Shown here piece by piece: positions 17,407 to 25,740 of a stretch of 64,000 nt of DNA. Source of the stretch: Thalassobacillus pellis (GTDB lineage Bacteria; Bacillota; Bacilli; Bacillales; Halobacillaceae); the NCBI RefSeq assembly GCF_016908295.1, contig NZ_JAFBDO010000001.1:1-64000 (forward strand). The letters are read 5' to 3'. The translations under genes and the position numbers were made by a program. Below the pieces are notes generated by a model that was not told the origin of the DNA, did not search any database, and worked only from the letters and a program-made list of their open reading frames with translations. Within the stretch, counting starts at the first letter, position 1. The number at the start of each line of letters is the position of its first letter.

Positions 17407-18276
17407 ATGAGCGAATACGAAAACTTAAAAAAAGGTGAAAAAGGAGCCTGGGTCAGCATTGCAGCATACCTTGTCCTGGCAGCTGTCAAACTGATCATTG
17501 CCGCCATCGGAGGATCTGCCGCCCTGCGTGCTGATGGGTTGAATAATACTACCGATGTCATTGCATCCATTGCGGTCTTAATCGGGTTAAGAATCTCCAG
17601 AAAACCGCCTGACGAAGACCATCACTATGGTCACTTTCGTGCAGAAACCATTGCCTCTCTAATTGCAGCCTTCATCATGATGACAGTTGGATTAGAAGTG
17701 ATCATTGGTACAGTGGAAAATTTATGGCATCAGAATTTCGAGGAACCGAGTATACTTACCGCCTGGACTGCACTTATAGCTGCCTTTGTCATGCTCGGTG
17801 TCTACCGTTATAACTTGAAGCTGTCCAAAAAAATAAAAAGCGCTTCATTATATGCGGCCGCCCAGGATAATCGTTCGGATGCCCTTGTAAGTATCGGCGC
17901 TTTTATCGGGATTCTTGGTGCCCAGTTCGGTATTTTCTGGCTGGACCCATTAGCCGGGTTTATCGTAGGTTTGATCATTTGTAAAACGGCATGGGATATT
18001 TTCCGTGATTCCACTCATACGCTTACAGATGGCTTTGATGAAGAAATGCTTGCAGAAATCAAACAGTTGATTGCAAAGAATCCAGGTGTATGGTCCATAA
18101 AAGACGTCAAGGGGAGACTACAGGGTAACATCGTACTGATTGATGCGACGATACATGTTGACCCCGAGATAAGTGTCGAGGAAGGCCATACCATTACCGA
18201 TGAAATTGAAGAGATGCTCGAAGAAGAATTGAACATCAAGCATGCCCAAATCCATATCGAACCATATAAACAATAG
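17407..18276 (+). CDS. cation diffusion facilitator, manganese-type by residues
   Basis: 289 residues from the ATG at 17407; GGAGG at 17394-17398 also allows the ATG at 17404. Five to six TM segments and a C-terminal cytoplasmic ferredoxin-like domain (IHVDPEISVEEGHTITDEIE). TM2 carries ADGLNNTTD, where the His of zinc CDFs is Asn, and TM5 carries QDNRSDALVS (DxxxD). This ND/DD site is usual for manganese exporters such as B. subtilis MneP/MneS. It is expected to export Mn(II) in exchange for protons. No MntR box was recognised upstream. Confidence 0.87.
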   Translation: MSEYENLKKGEKGAWVSIAAYLVLAAVKLIIAAIGGSAALRADGLNNTTDVIASIAVLIGLRISRKPPDEDHHYGHFRAETIASLIAAFIMMTVGLEVIIGTVENLWHQNFEEPSILTAWTALIAAFVMLGVYRYNLKLSKKIKSASLYAAAQDNRSDALVSIGAFIGILGAQFGIFWLDPLAGFIVGLIICKTAWDIFRDSTHTLTDGFDEEMLAEIKQLIAKNPGVWSIKDVKGRLQGNIVLIDATIHVDPEISVEEGHTITDEIEEMLEEELNIKHAQIHIEPYKQ

Positions 18277-18349
18277 AACGGATCCCTCTTTCCCTTTTAA
18301 TTGAGAGACTTCTGAGAAACTGAAGGTTTAGATAAGGTATGAACTTTAA

Positions 18350-18391
18350 AAAACGGTCTGTCTGGAATTTAATGTCCAGACAGACCGTTTT
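18350..18391. terminator. strong bidirectional terminator
   Basis: AAAACGGTCTGTCTGGA and its exact inverse form a 17-bp perfect stem with an 8-base loop. A closely similar terminator with compensatory changes is at 25436-25477. Confidence 0.95.
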
Positions 18392-18429
18392 GTCAAAATA
18401 ACTGAATTCCGGTCTTTTTGACCAAGAAG

Positions 18430-18488
18430 GCTTGAGGCCGTGCCCGCGGCAAGCATCCGCAGGCAAGTGATTTGTGAATCAACAACCA
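18430..18488. repeat. dispersed repeat R2
   Basis: GAGGCCGTGCCCGCGGCAAG then CATCCGCAGGCAAGTGATTT and GAATCAACAAC, matching 11803-11860 and 25690-25740. Confidence 0.7.
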
Positions 18489-18512
18489 ACAATACTGCTC
18501 CTTTAGCGTTTT

Positions 18513-19055
18513 TTATGCATGGAACTGGTTCAGGAGAGCATCAATATGCTGCCACCCAAATGCGGTTTCCTGATATGTACCGTCGCCGATCGTAACTATC
18601 TCTGCTTCTACACGCTTGGCACCATATTTACGATAAAACTTGCTGGCAGGATTTTTTGTCAGCACCCATACAAGGAGTGAATCATAACCATGTACTTTCA
18701 TTTCCTTTGAAAATGCATGGAGCAGCAAACCACCTAATCCTTTTTTTTGATAGTCATCCAATAAGTAAAGCGTATAGATTTCACCGTCATAGCCGTAACG
18801 TTTTGTCCGTTCCCTGCCGCCGGATATGAACCCTACTATCTCTTCTCTATCATTTTCCAACACAAGTACAAACTGTCCATTCAGAGGTACTTTCAAAACT
18901 GTTTCCCACAGGGCAGTCCTGTTTTCCACTGTAATGTTACTCATATCTTGTTCATCGATAACATCTTTATAAACGGATTTCCAGCTGCTTACATGAACAT
19001 CTGCTATCTTCCTTGCATCCTTATAGACTGCTTTTCTTACATTGAACATTGGCAC
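18513..19055 (-). CDS. GNAT family N-acetyltransferase
   Basis: 180 residues with an N-terminal GNAT motif C region (RKAVYKDARKIADVHVSSWK) and the acetyl-CoA loop YQKKGLGGLLLHAFSKEM, followed by WVLTKNPASKFYRKYGAKRV. The substrate is unknown. A GTG start at 19055 has AAGGG 7 bases upstream; the ATG at 19049 is the alternative. It lies in front of a Gly/Pro-rich protein gene on the same strand. Confidence 0.85.
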   Translation of the reverse strand: MPMFNVRKAVYKDARKIADVHVSSWKSVYKDVIDEQDMSNITVENRTALWETVLKVPLNGQFVLVLENDREEIVGFISGGRERTKRYGYDGEIYTLYLLDDYQKKGLGGLLLHAFSKEMKVHGYDSLLVWVLTKNPASKFYRKYGAKRVEAEIVTIGDGTYQETAFGWQHIDALLNQFHA

Positions 19056-19144
19056 GTATCATCCCTTCTGGTTTGATTATGGCTGCTCTATGTCAAAACT
19101 AGAAAAACAAGGATGGATGACCGCTGTTGGCCATCCTCCTCTTT

Positions 19145-19579
19145 TCAACATTGGAAAGATACAATCCGGTTCGTATCTGTTCCGAAATAGACCCAACGTC
19201 TTTGGCGTGGACGCCAACGATATCCTGCTACGGAAGTCCTTCCAATGAAAACAGGATAGAACCAGAACCTTTGGCCATTTCTTAGCCATACGCGTGTAAA
19301 TCGGAATAAACAGCCGTAGAACGACCCTGGATCTACCGCAAAAAGGCCCGGGGATTGCTGGGCACTGAATTGTGGCTCATCTGATGGCGGCGGCGGAAGC
19401 TGGATGGACTGCGATCCTCCACCAGGAAAACCTCCTGGACCCTGCCCCGGAAATCCGCCCGGGCCCTGGCCGGGAAAGCCACCTTGACCTGGGAAACCTC
19501 CCTGTCCCTGGCCTGGAAAACCTCCTATCCCACCAAATCCTGGCAGGTTAGAAAAGAACCCTCCTTGTTGTCGATGCAT
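19145..19579 (-). CDS. Gly/Pro-rich protein with GGFPGQ repeats
   Basis: 144 residues. After MHRQQGGFFSNLPGF comes a low-complexity stretch with five to six GGFPGQ(G) units, then SIQLPPPPSDEPQ and a conserved-looking aromatic and basic C-terminal domain (FYPVFIGRTSVAGYRW ... WVYFGTDTNRIVSFQC). There is no signal peptide. AAGGAG precedes the ATG. Such Gly/Pro/Gln-rich small proteins in spore formers are often spore-coat components, but I cannot name a family and the assignment is open. Confidence 0.65.
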   Translation of the reverse strand: MHRQQGGFFSNLPGFGGIGGFPGQGQGGFPGQGGFPGQGPGGFPGQGPGGFPGGGSQSIQLPPPPSDEPQFSAQQSPGLFAVDPGSFYGCLFRFTRVWLRNGQRFWFYPVFIGRTSVAGYRWRPRQRRWVYFGTDTNRIVSFQC

Positions 19580-19677
19580 ACGATCATACTCCTTTATTGA
19601 GATAATCCCTACAATATATGCATCCCAGCAAGGCGTGTGACTATATCCATCTGTGTCCGATTACTGGAAGATCAGTT

Positions 19678-19968
19678 TCACAATGTCATCAGAAAAACGG
19701 TAGTAATGGCACCAATGACAACCAGAATGATGTTTAATCCTGCCCAGGCAAGTCCGATAGCAATAATTCCAGCAGTTATCCCAATGTGTGGAGATTCGGG
19801 CTTTACATTTATGATACCCGGAAAAATAAGTGCCCCTAAAGCTGCATAAGGGATGGCATTCAACCATCGGTCCACCCAGCCTGGGAAACGCAGTTTATCA
19901 ACAATAAAAGCTGGAACCACCCTTGGAATTGCTGTCACTAAGGCCATCCCGACAATAATCCAGATCAT
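19678..19968 (-). CDS. azlD: AzlD-family branched-chain amino acid exporter subunit
   Basis: 96 residues with three to four hydrophobic segments; TAIPRVVPAFIVDKLRFPGW is typical AzlD. It overlaps the azlC gene by 4 bases (ATGA), showing translational coupling. With AzlC it forms an export permease for branched-chain amino acids or analogues. Confidence 0.88.
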   Translation of the reverse strand: MIWIIVGMALVTAIPRVVPAFIVDKLRFPGWVDRWLNAIPYAALGALIFPGIINVKPESPHIGITAGIIAIGLAWAGLNIILVVIGAITTVFLMTL

Positions 19969-20702
19969 GGCTTATCCTCCTTTAACAAACCGATACCGCT
20001 TAAACCCCCGATTAAAGTGCCCAAGACAATCGCCCATCCGTCACTCATACCATTAACAGAAAATATAAAATTCGTCGCCATGGCAATAACAGCAACAACT
20101 GCAACTTTGGATTCTTTTTTGATAGATGGGATTAGCAAGCCGATAAACATAGCATACAAAGCAATTCCCATACTCTGGCTCAATCGCGCTGGAAGGATAT
20201 CTCCAAGTACCCCGCCTAAATATGACCCACCGATCCAAGCAACATAAGCAGTCAGAATCAGGGAACCAAAGAACCATACACCATATTGCTCTTTTGCTTC
20301 CTTTTTATGAAGGGAGGATACAGTAAAAGTCTCATCAGTAAGCCCGAGGGATAATGGAACTTTCCACTTTAATGCAATTCCCCGTAACCGATTCATGAAA
20401 GATAAGCTCATGACAAAATGCCTGAAATTAAGCACGAACGTCGCGATTATCAGCTCTGCCGCTCCAGTACCTATGGCTATCATATTGGCAGCCATAAACT
20501 GTGCAGCACCAGCAAATACTAATATACTCATTAATGTCAATTCTATATTGGACAAACCAGATTGACGGGCAAGTACTCCATAAGTGACTGCAATGGGAAG
20601 ATAGCCAAGCATAATCGGCAGTCCTGCGACAAACCCTCTTTTTACCATGTGCTTTCTTGTTATGTAATTGTCTGCTTCTATATCCATTACTTTTGGTTCC
20701 AT
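19965..20702 (-). CDS. azlC: AzlC-family branched-chain amino acid exporter
   Basis: 245 residues from the ATG at 20702 with GGAGG 7 bases upstream; a longer in-frame start at 20762 has no ribosome site. It contains GLPIMLGYLPIAVTYGVLAR and VFAGAAQFMAANMIAIG, the typical AzlC segments, and NFRHFVMSLS. About six TM helices. In B. subtilis AzlCD exports 4-azaleucine and branched-chain amino acids under Lrp-type control; no regulator gene is adjacent here. Confidence 0.92.
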   Translation of the reverse strand: MEPKVMDIEADNYITRKHMVKRGFVAGLPIMLGYLPIAVTYGVLARQSGLSNIELTLMSILVFAGAAQFMAANMIAIGTGAAELIIATFVLNFRHFVMSLSFMNRLRGIALKWKVPLSLGLTDETFTVSSLHKKEAKEQYGVWFFGSLILTAYVAWIGGSYLGGVLGDILPARLSQSMGIALYAMFIGLLIPSIKKESKVAVVAVIAMATNFIFSVNGMSDGWAIVLGTLIGGLSGIGLLKEDKP

Positions 20703-20818
20703 ACCTCTACCTCCGGAACAATAAAAATCCATAACACTTTTAATCATAACGGAATTTTTCAAATGGCGCGATTGCTTTTATTTACCATTTTTAAAATGCT
20801 CCATGCATAATACTTCCA

Positions 20819-20848
20819 TTGACAAAAACCTATTCTTTATTTTATATT
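20819..20848 (+). promoter_or_regulatory. promoter of the T-box leader
   Basis: TTGACA at 20819-20824 and TATATT at 20843-20848 with 18-base spacing, just upstream of the T-box RNA. Confidence 0.7.
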
Positions 20849-20894
20849 AAATGACATACTTTACAACATAAAAGCGTTTAAGTATAAAAGAAGT

Positions 20895-21092
20895 GTCAAG
20901 AATTCCGAAGTAGGGTCCATGGAACAGTTACAGAGACTGGATGGCAGCTGTGAATCCAGGTTGCATGTTTCCTGAATTACAGAATTCTATTTACAGCGGC
21001 ATTTTCTTTTTCTTAGAGTGGATGACATTTTCATCAATCAGGGTGGTACCGCGGAGTGAACTTCGTCCCTATTCGGGATGAAGTTTTTTATT
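20895..21092 (+). promoter_or_regulatory. T-box riboswitch, tyrosine specifier
   Basis: Stem I closes with AGAATTC (20899-20905) and GAATTCT (20982-20988). The loop-E strand AAGTA (20908-20912) faces GAATTACA (20974-20981). In the G. kaustophilus glyQS T-box, as I recall it, the codon follows GAA plus one base; here that gives UAC (20978-20980), tyrosine. The T-box sequence AGGGTGGTACCGCG is at 21040-21053, and the competing terminator AACTTCGTCCC/GGGATGAAGTT plus T-run ends at 21089. Uncharged tRNA-Tyr should allow readthrough into the NhaC-family gene. A shifted reading would give UUA (Leu). Confidence 0.88.
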
Positions 21093-21146
21093 GTCATGAG
21101 GTTATAAAAATGGATTGTTGTGGATAACCCTTTTGCAGAGGGGTTT

Positions 21147-21264
21147 CATCCAGCTCCAGCGCCTACCCCCTGGGGCATAAGCCCTTCCTCTCTGTGACAC
21201 AGATCGTCACGACGAGGCTTGGCTTATGCTTGGCGGGGGTGACAAGGCGCTTTCGCTTTAGTCT
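21147..21264. repeat. 118-bp repeat R4, tandem copy 1
   Basis: Starts CATCCAGCTCCAGCGCCTAC and ends GGCGCTTTCGCTTTAGTCT. It contains arms GCGCC/GGCGC and CATAAGCC/GGCTTATG, so it can fold as a long hairpin. Copy 2 follows immediately. It lies between the T-box terminator and the transporter gene. Confidence 0.9.
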
Positions 21265-21382
21265 CATCCAGCTCCAGCGCCTACCCCCTGGGGCATAAGC
21301 CCTTCCTCTCTGTGACACAGATCGTCACGACGAGGCTTGGCTTATGCTTGCGGGGGTGAACAAGGCGCTTTCGCTTTAGTCT
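21265..21382. repeat. 118-bp repeat R4, tandem copy 2
   Basis: Identical to copy 1 except for one missing G and one added A near the 3' arm. A divergent relative with the shared CGTCACGAC core is at 25511-25612. Confidence 0.9.
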
Positions 21383-21398
21383 ATAGGGAGGAATCAGC

Positions 21399-22778
21399 AT
21401 GTTACATTTACAGCCCAAGAAATTACCAAGCATGGCCGAAGCAATTATATTATTGATTCTCATCGTAAGTGTTATCAGTTATTTTATTATTCGTTTACAA
21501 ACTGTTCCCCATATTCCAATCTTAATCGGGTTAATGATTATGCTCAGTTATGGATTATTCAAAGGTTTCTCATTTAAAATGCTCCAGAATGGTATGATTC
21601 AGGGGGCACAAACCGGCATGGGAGCTGTATTGATTTTCTTCTTGATTGGTATTCTGATCAGCAGCTGGATGGTCAGCGGTACCATTCCCGCTTTGATGGA
21701 TGTTGCTTTCCTGATGACAGGCGGCCCATGGTTTTTAGCATTGGTGTTTGCCATTACTGCCATTGTAGGGGTTGCCCTTGGAAGTTCGTTCACCACAAGT
21801 GCCACAATCGGTGTAGCTTTACTTGGGGTTGCTTCGTCCTTAGATGCTTCTTTAGCCATGACAGCTGGTGCTATCGTATCCGGGGCATTTTTCGGAGATA
21901 AAATGTCGCCACTATCCGATACGACTAATCTGGCATCAACTGTCGTAAAAGTAGACTTATTTGACCACATCAAAAATATGGCCTGGACAACTGTCCCTGC
22001 CTTTATTCTGTCATTTATTCTTTTTGCATTTTTATCACCATCTGAAAACGCAGAAAGTGCAGGAAGCATTAACAGTATTCAGCAGGCACTTTCTGAGTCT
22101 GGGCTTATTCACTGGAGTTCATGGCTTCCGCTGATTATTTTAATCGGTGCGACCCTTTTTAAAGTTCCTGCTTTTATTTCACTCGCGATCACAAGTATTA
22201 CAGCAACTGTCCTTGCAGGGATCCGCGGGGTGATGCCCTGGACCGATTTATGGAATACATGGTTTGATGGCTTCACTGCTGAAACCGGTAACGATGCCGT
22301 CAACAGCATGTTATCCAGAGGTGGAATGAACAGTATGCTGTTCACCATTTCCCTTGTGATTTTAGCCCTGGCTCTCGGAGGATTGTTTTTCGTAACGGGT
22401 GTGATTCCAGCAGTCCTTAACAGCATCCAACAGTCCTTACAGACAATCAGAACAATCACTTTATCTACAGCGCTTACCGCAATTGGAATCAATATATTCA
22501 TAGGAGAGCAGTACCTGTCGATTCTGCTGACAGGCGAAGCTTATCAAGATATTTATGACAAGGCTGACCTGGCCAGGAAAAATCTGTCGAGGACACTGGA
22601 AGATGCAGGAACGGTCATCAATCCGCTCGTTCCTTGGAGTGTTTGTGGTGTATTCCTTGCGGATGTACTGGGTGTAGCTGTCATCGACTATCTGCCATTT
22701 GCGTTCTTTTGCTTATTAAGCCCTGTGCTTACTATTTTGTTCGGTTTAACGGGAAAAACAATTGAACGAAAAGCTTGA
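21399..22778 (+). CDS. NhaC-family transporter, predicted tyrosine permease
   Basis: 459 residues with about eleven TM segments and typical NhaC motifs: GGPWFLALVFAITAIVGVAL, FFGDKMSPLSDTTNLAST, LEDAGTVINPLVPWSVCG. The family includes Na+/H+ antiporters and malate/lactate antiporters. Control by a tyrosine T-box rather than by sodium or pH points to tyrosine uptake, a role proposed for some T-box-linked NhaC homologues. GGGAGGA precedes the ATG at 21399. Substrate is an inference from the riboswitch. Confidence 0.88.
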   Translation: MLHLQPKKLPSMAEAIILLILIVSVISYFIIRLQTVPHIPILIGLMIMLSYGLFKGFSFKMLQNGMIQGAQTGMGAVLIFFLIGILISSWMVSGTIPALMDVAFLMTGGPWFLALVFAITAIVGVALGSSFTTSATIGVALLGVASSLDASLAMTAGAIVSGAFFGDKMSPLSDTTNLASTVVKVDLFDHIKNMAWTTVPAFILSFILFAFLSPSENAESAGSINSIQQALSESGLIHWSSWLPLIILIGATLFKVPAFISLAITSITATVLAGIRGVMPWTDLWNTWFDGFTAETGNDAVNSMLSRGGMNSMLFTISLVILALALGGLFFVTGVIPAVLNSIQQSLQTIRTITLSTALTAIGINIFIGEQYLSILLTGEAYQDIYDKADLARKNLSRTLEDAGTVINPLVPWSVCGVFLADVLGVAVIDYLPFAFFCLLSPVLTILFGLTGKTIERKA

Positions 22779-22838
22779 GTTCCGTGTATAACTTCCATCA
22801 TTCGTATAAGACTAAAAGAAAACGAGGAGTTCGGATAT

Positions 22839-23666
22839 ATGGATAAGCACACGGAACATTTACAGGACGGTTGGAAAATGGACCATGCGGTCGCTGATGT
22901 CGTACTGGATGATCTTGCCTTCTATCAGACCTTGATCGTTAATGTATGTATGATTGGAAAAGAAAATTCAAACGACTGGGTGTTGATTGATACCGGAATC
23001 AGACATTATGGGGAACGGATCATGGAAATGGCACGGAAGCGATTTGGCGGCCACCCGCCAAAAGCGATTATTTTGACACACGGACACTTTGACCACGTCG
23101 GTTCTGCAGTCTACCTTGCCAAACATTGGGATGTCCCGATATTTGTCCATCCCATGGAATGGGATTACGTAACAGGGAAACGCGATTACCCCGTGGGAGA
23201 TGCTACTGTCGGTGGAGGTTTTTTTGCATTGATTTCTCCTTTTTATCCTACGAAGGCTGTTAATTTGGCACGTTATGTGGAGAAACTTCCGGAAGATGGT
23301 TCACTCCCTCATCTTCCGGACTGGAAGTATGTCCATACACCAGGCCATACCCCCGGCCACATCGCATTATTCCGGGAGAAAGACCGGGCGCTGATTGCCG
23401 GTGATGCCTTCATAACAGTCAAACAAGAATCAGCCTTTGGTGTGTTTACCCAACACCAGAAAGTGCACGGACCGCCTGCTTACTTTACTCCGAACTGGAA
23501 AGAGGCGGAAAAGTCGGTGCAAAAGCTGGCAGAACTAAAGCCCTCAGTCGCCATCACCGGACATGGGCTGGCCATGGAAGGGGAACGGCTGAATAAACAG
23601 CTTCAGGAGCTGGCCGCAAACTTCAAAGAGCTTGCAATACCAAAGCACAAACGGAATGTCCATTAG
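22839..23666 (+). CDS. MBL-fold metallo-hydrolase
   Basis: 275 residues. The metal site THGHFDHVGSAV is complete (HxHxDH), with later ligands VHTPGHTPGHIALF, AGDAFI and a C-terminal GHG. The protein is cytoplasmic. Enzymes of this fold hydrolyse thioesters, lactones or phosphodiesters; the substrate here is not predictable. CGAGGAG precedes the ATG. It follows the transporter by 60 bases on the same strand and could be co-transcribed. Confidence 0.88.
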   Translation: MDKHTEHLQDGWKMDHAVADVVLDDLAFYQTLIVNVCMIGKENSNDWVLIDTGIRHYGERIMEMARKRFGGHPPKAIILTHGHFDHVGSAVYLAKHWDVPIFVHPMEWDYVTGKRDYPVGDATVGGGFFALISPFYPTKAVNLARYVEKLPEDGSLPHLPDWKYVHTPGHTPGHIALFREKDRALIAGDAFITVKQESAFGVFTQHQKVHGPPAYFTPNWKEAEKSVQKLAELKPSVAITGHGLAMEGERLNKQLQELAANFKELAIPKHKRNVH

Positions 23667-23671
23667 TCTTG

Positions 23672-24454
23672 TTACGGGTTAAAAACCTCTGGATGGAGAA
23701 GAGAGGCCAACTTCTCAATCCCTTCCAATAACCGCGGGGATGGACGGCAATATAGCGATTCTTCTAAAACATGAATATCATTTCTCTTCACGGCCTTCAT
23801 GTTTTCCCAGCCCGGTCTTTTTTTTATAAGATCCGGGTTCATTTTTTCTTCTTTCACCCCTACCCAAACCATGCAAATCTGGTCAGGATCACGCATGCGC
23901 ACATCTTCCCAGTCCGTCTGGACACTTGCTTCATTCTCCGTTGCGAAGATATTCTCCGCCCCGGCAAGCGCACTTACTTCGGTCAGCCAATTGATTTTTC
24001 CCGGGGTAAAAATCGGCTTCGGCCACCATTCCCAATAAAGTTTCGGCTTAACCTCAATCCCTTCAGCCAATTTACTGAAATGAGTGATGGCATCTCTGAA
24101 TACCTGCGCTTTATGTTTACCTTTATTCTCTTCCCCTAACGCGTGCCCGACAGCTTCCACATCCAATGCGATTTCCTCAAGAGAATTCGGATTGAGAATG
24201 ATGTATGGAATGTTTCTATCTTCCAAGCCTTTAATATTCTTTTCCATTCCAGGCACACTCAGTGAAGCTAGCACCAAATCAGGATCCAACGACTCCAGCT
24301 TGTCCATATCTATATCCAGATCCGGGCCCAGCCTAGGAAGACTGTTGGTGCTTTCCGGCCAATCAGAATAATCATCTATCCCAACAAGCAAATCTACTTT
24401 ATCCAGATAAGCCACAAGTTCTGTGTTACTAGGGCATATGGATACTAAACGCAT
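23672..24454 (-). CDS. BtuF/FecB-like binding-fold protein without signal peptide
   Basis: 260 residues, class III periplasmic-binding fold (Peripla_BP_2): RLVSICPSNTELVAYLDKVD and GIDDYSDWP at the N-terminus, LESLDPDLVLASLSVPGM, and a C-terminal lobe ending ESLYCRPSPRLLEGIEKLA. Such proteins normally bind cobalamin or Fe-siderophore outside the cell and carry a lipobox. Here the protein starts directly with the first strand, has no signal peptide and no ABC genes adjacent. A cytoplasmic ligand-binding or enzymatic role is therefore likely. AAGGAGG-like site upstream supports the start. Confidence 0.82.
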   Translation of the reverse strand: MRLVSICPSNTELVAYLDKVDLLVGIDDYSDWPESTNSLPRLGPDLDIDMDKLESLDPDLVLASLSVPGMEKNIKGLEDRNIPYIILNPNSLEEIALDVEAVGHALGEENKGKHKAQVFRDAITHFSKLAEGIEVKPKLYWEWWPKPIFTPGKINWLTEVSALAGAENIFATENEASVQTDWEDVRMRDPDQICMVWVGVKEEKMNPDLIKKRPGWENMKAVKRNDIHVLEESLYCRPSPRLLEGIEKLASLLHPEVFNP

Positions 24455-24552
24455 CTTCTTTCCTCCTTATTTCAGACTTCTATCGTATTTCCTTTTCTTT
24501 CATTATAGCTTATATTGAGGGAGACTCTAAATGCAACGGAAAGGATGAGGGT

Positions 24553-25383
24553 ATGCGACCTGTCTTACTGGAAACCAGAAATGGATACGTAGAATATTCC
24601 TATGAAGGACAAGGACCACCGCTATTGGTGTTAAAAGGCGGGCATTGCAGCAGATATACGGACCTGTCACATGGCAGCCTAATCCATGAAGGGTACTCCC
24701 TGCTAACCGTCTCACGCCCCGGTTATGATAAAACGGAAGTAAAGACAGGGAAAACTCCGGAGGCATTTGCAGATACTTTAATAGAAGTTCTGGATCACCT
24801 CCACATAAAAAAATTGCCGGTCATTGCCATTTCTGCAGCCGGACCAACTGGCATTGCGCTTGCCTCCAAATATCCAGAACGAGTGGACAAGTTGGTGATG
24901 GAAGCTGCACTTGTCACTCCCTGGGACAAAAACTATAAACGAAAAGGCAGGCTGCTCTTTGGCCGCGGGGAAGCTGTGACTTGGAAGCTGTTAAAATTGT
25001 TGCTCCGCATACATCCGGACTATGTGATGCGTATGATTCTGACTGAGCTGACAACGGAAGACCCTAATGCCCTGTTGCAAAAACTTTCAAGGCGGGACCG
25101 ACGTTTCCTTTATGAAATGCTGGATACTTCCAGATCCGGTAGAGGCTTTTCTGCAGATATGAATCATCAAGTTTCCGATCTTTCCAAAATCACTGTACCA
25201 GTGCTCGGTCTTTATGCTAAAAAAGACCGAAGTGTAAGCTACACCAATGCTGTACTCTTGAAATCTTCGGTTCCTCAAAGTGACATCTATGACGTAAATG
25301 CTGACAGCCATTTGATTTGGATTGGAGATGCCGCACAGGAAGTATGGCAGAAACGCCTCGAATTTTTAAAAATGACAAGTTAA
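24553..25383 (+). CDS. alpha/beta hydrolase
   Basis: 276 residues with the alpha/beta hydrolase order: oxyanion-side GQGPPLLVLKGG, nucleophile elbow VIAISAAGPTGIALASKYPE, late acid in GLYAKKDRSVSY and histidine in NADSHLIWIGDA. The nucleophile motif reads A-I-S-A-A-G instead of GxSxG, so one usual Gly is Ala. The Ser, Asp and His appear to be present. Substrate unknown. It is divergent from the binding-fold gene and ends at a strong terminator. Confidence 0.85.
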   Translation: MRPVLLETRNGYVEYSYEGQGPPLLVLKGGHCSRYTDLSHGSLIHEGYSLLTVSRPGYDKTEVKTGKTPEAFADTLIEVLDHLHIKKLPVIAISAAGPTGIALASKYPERVDKLVMEAALVTPWDKNYKRKGRLLFGRGEAVTWKLLKLLLRIHPDYVMRMILTELTTEDPNALLQKLSRRDRRFLYEMLDTSRSGRGFSADMNHQVSDLSKITVPVLGLYAKKDRSVSYTNAVLLKSSVPQSDIYDVNADSHLIWIGDAAQEVWQKRLEFLKMTS

Positions 25384-25435
25384 TTTTAAAAAACCTTGCC
25401 GTCATGCAAGAAAGCCAAGGTTATCGGTCAATAAA

Positions 25436-25477
25436 AAAACAGTCTGTATGGAGCTTTATGTCCATACAGACTGTTTT
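25436..25477. terminator. strong bidirectional terminator
   Basis: AAAACAGTCTGTATGGA pairs fully with TCCATACAGACTGTTTT around an 8-base loop. It is the same design as 18350-18391 with compensatory base changes. Confidence 0.95.
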
Positions 25478-25510
25478 GTCTATTTCTAGAATTTTATGGT
25501 GATGCGAATC

Positions 25511-25612
25511 TAGTTCAGCGCCCCCCTTAAGGTCTTAATCCTCCTCTTTGGGAAGAAGAACGTCACGACCAAGCTTAGATTAAGGTTATCGAGGGTGCAC
25601 AACAAGCTTCCA
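25511..25612. repeat. divergent copy of repeat R4
   Basis: TTCAGCGCCCCCCTTAAGGT, CTTAATC, the shared core CGTCACGACCAAGCTTAG, ATTAAGG and GAGGGTGCACAACAAGC. The layout matches the 118-bp repeats at 21147-21382, with co-varying arms. Confidence 0.5.
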
Positions 25613-25689
25613 TTTTTGTTCTTATTCGATTGGCCAATGTTGCGGTTTATAGTGCCATACAGTTATAACACGGTTGATTCCACGATGAG

Positions 25690-25740
25690 CAAGAGGCCGT
25701 GCCGGCGTCAAGCATCCGCCGGCAAGCGATTCGTAAATGT
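25690..25740. repeat. dispersed repeat R2
   Basis: GAGGCCGTGCCGGCGTCAAG then CATCCGCCGGCAAGCGATTC, abutting the 3' end of the methionine aminopeptidase gene. Confidence 0.65.

Noticed and set aside
21147-21382. CRISPR or tandem gene duplication
   Set aside because: Only two 118-bp copies without spacers, no coding frame with a ribosome site.
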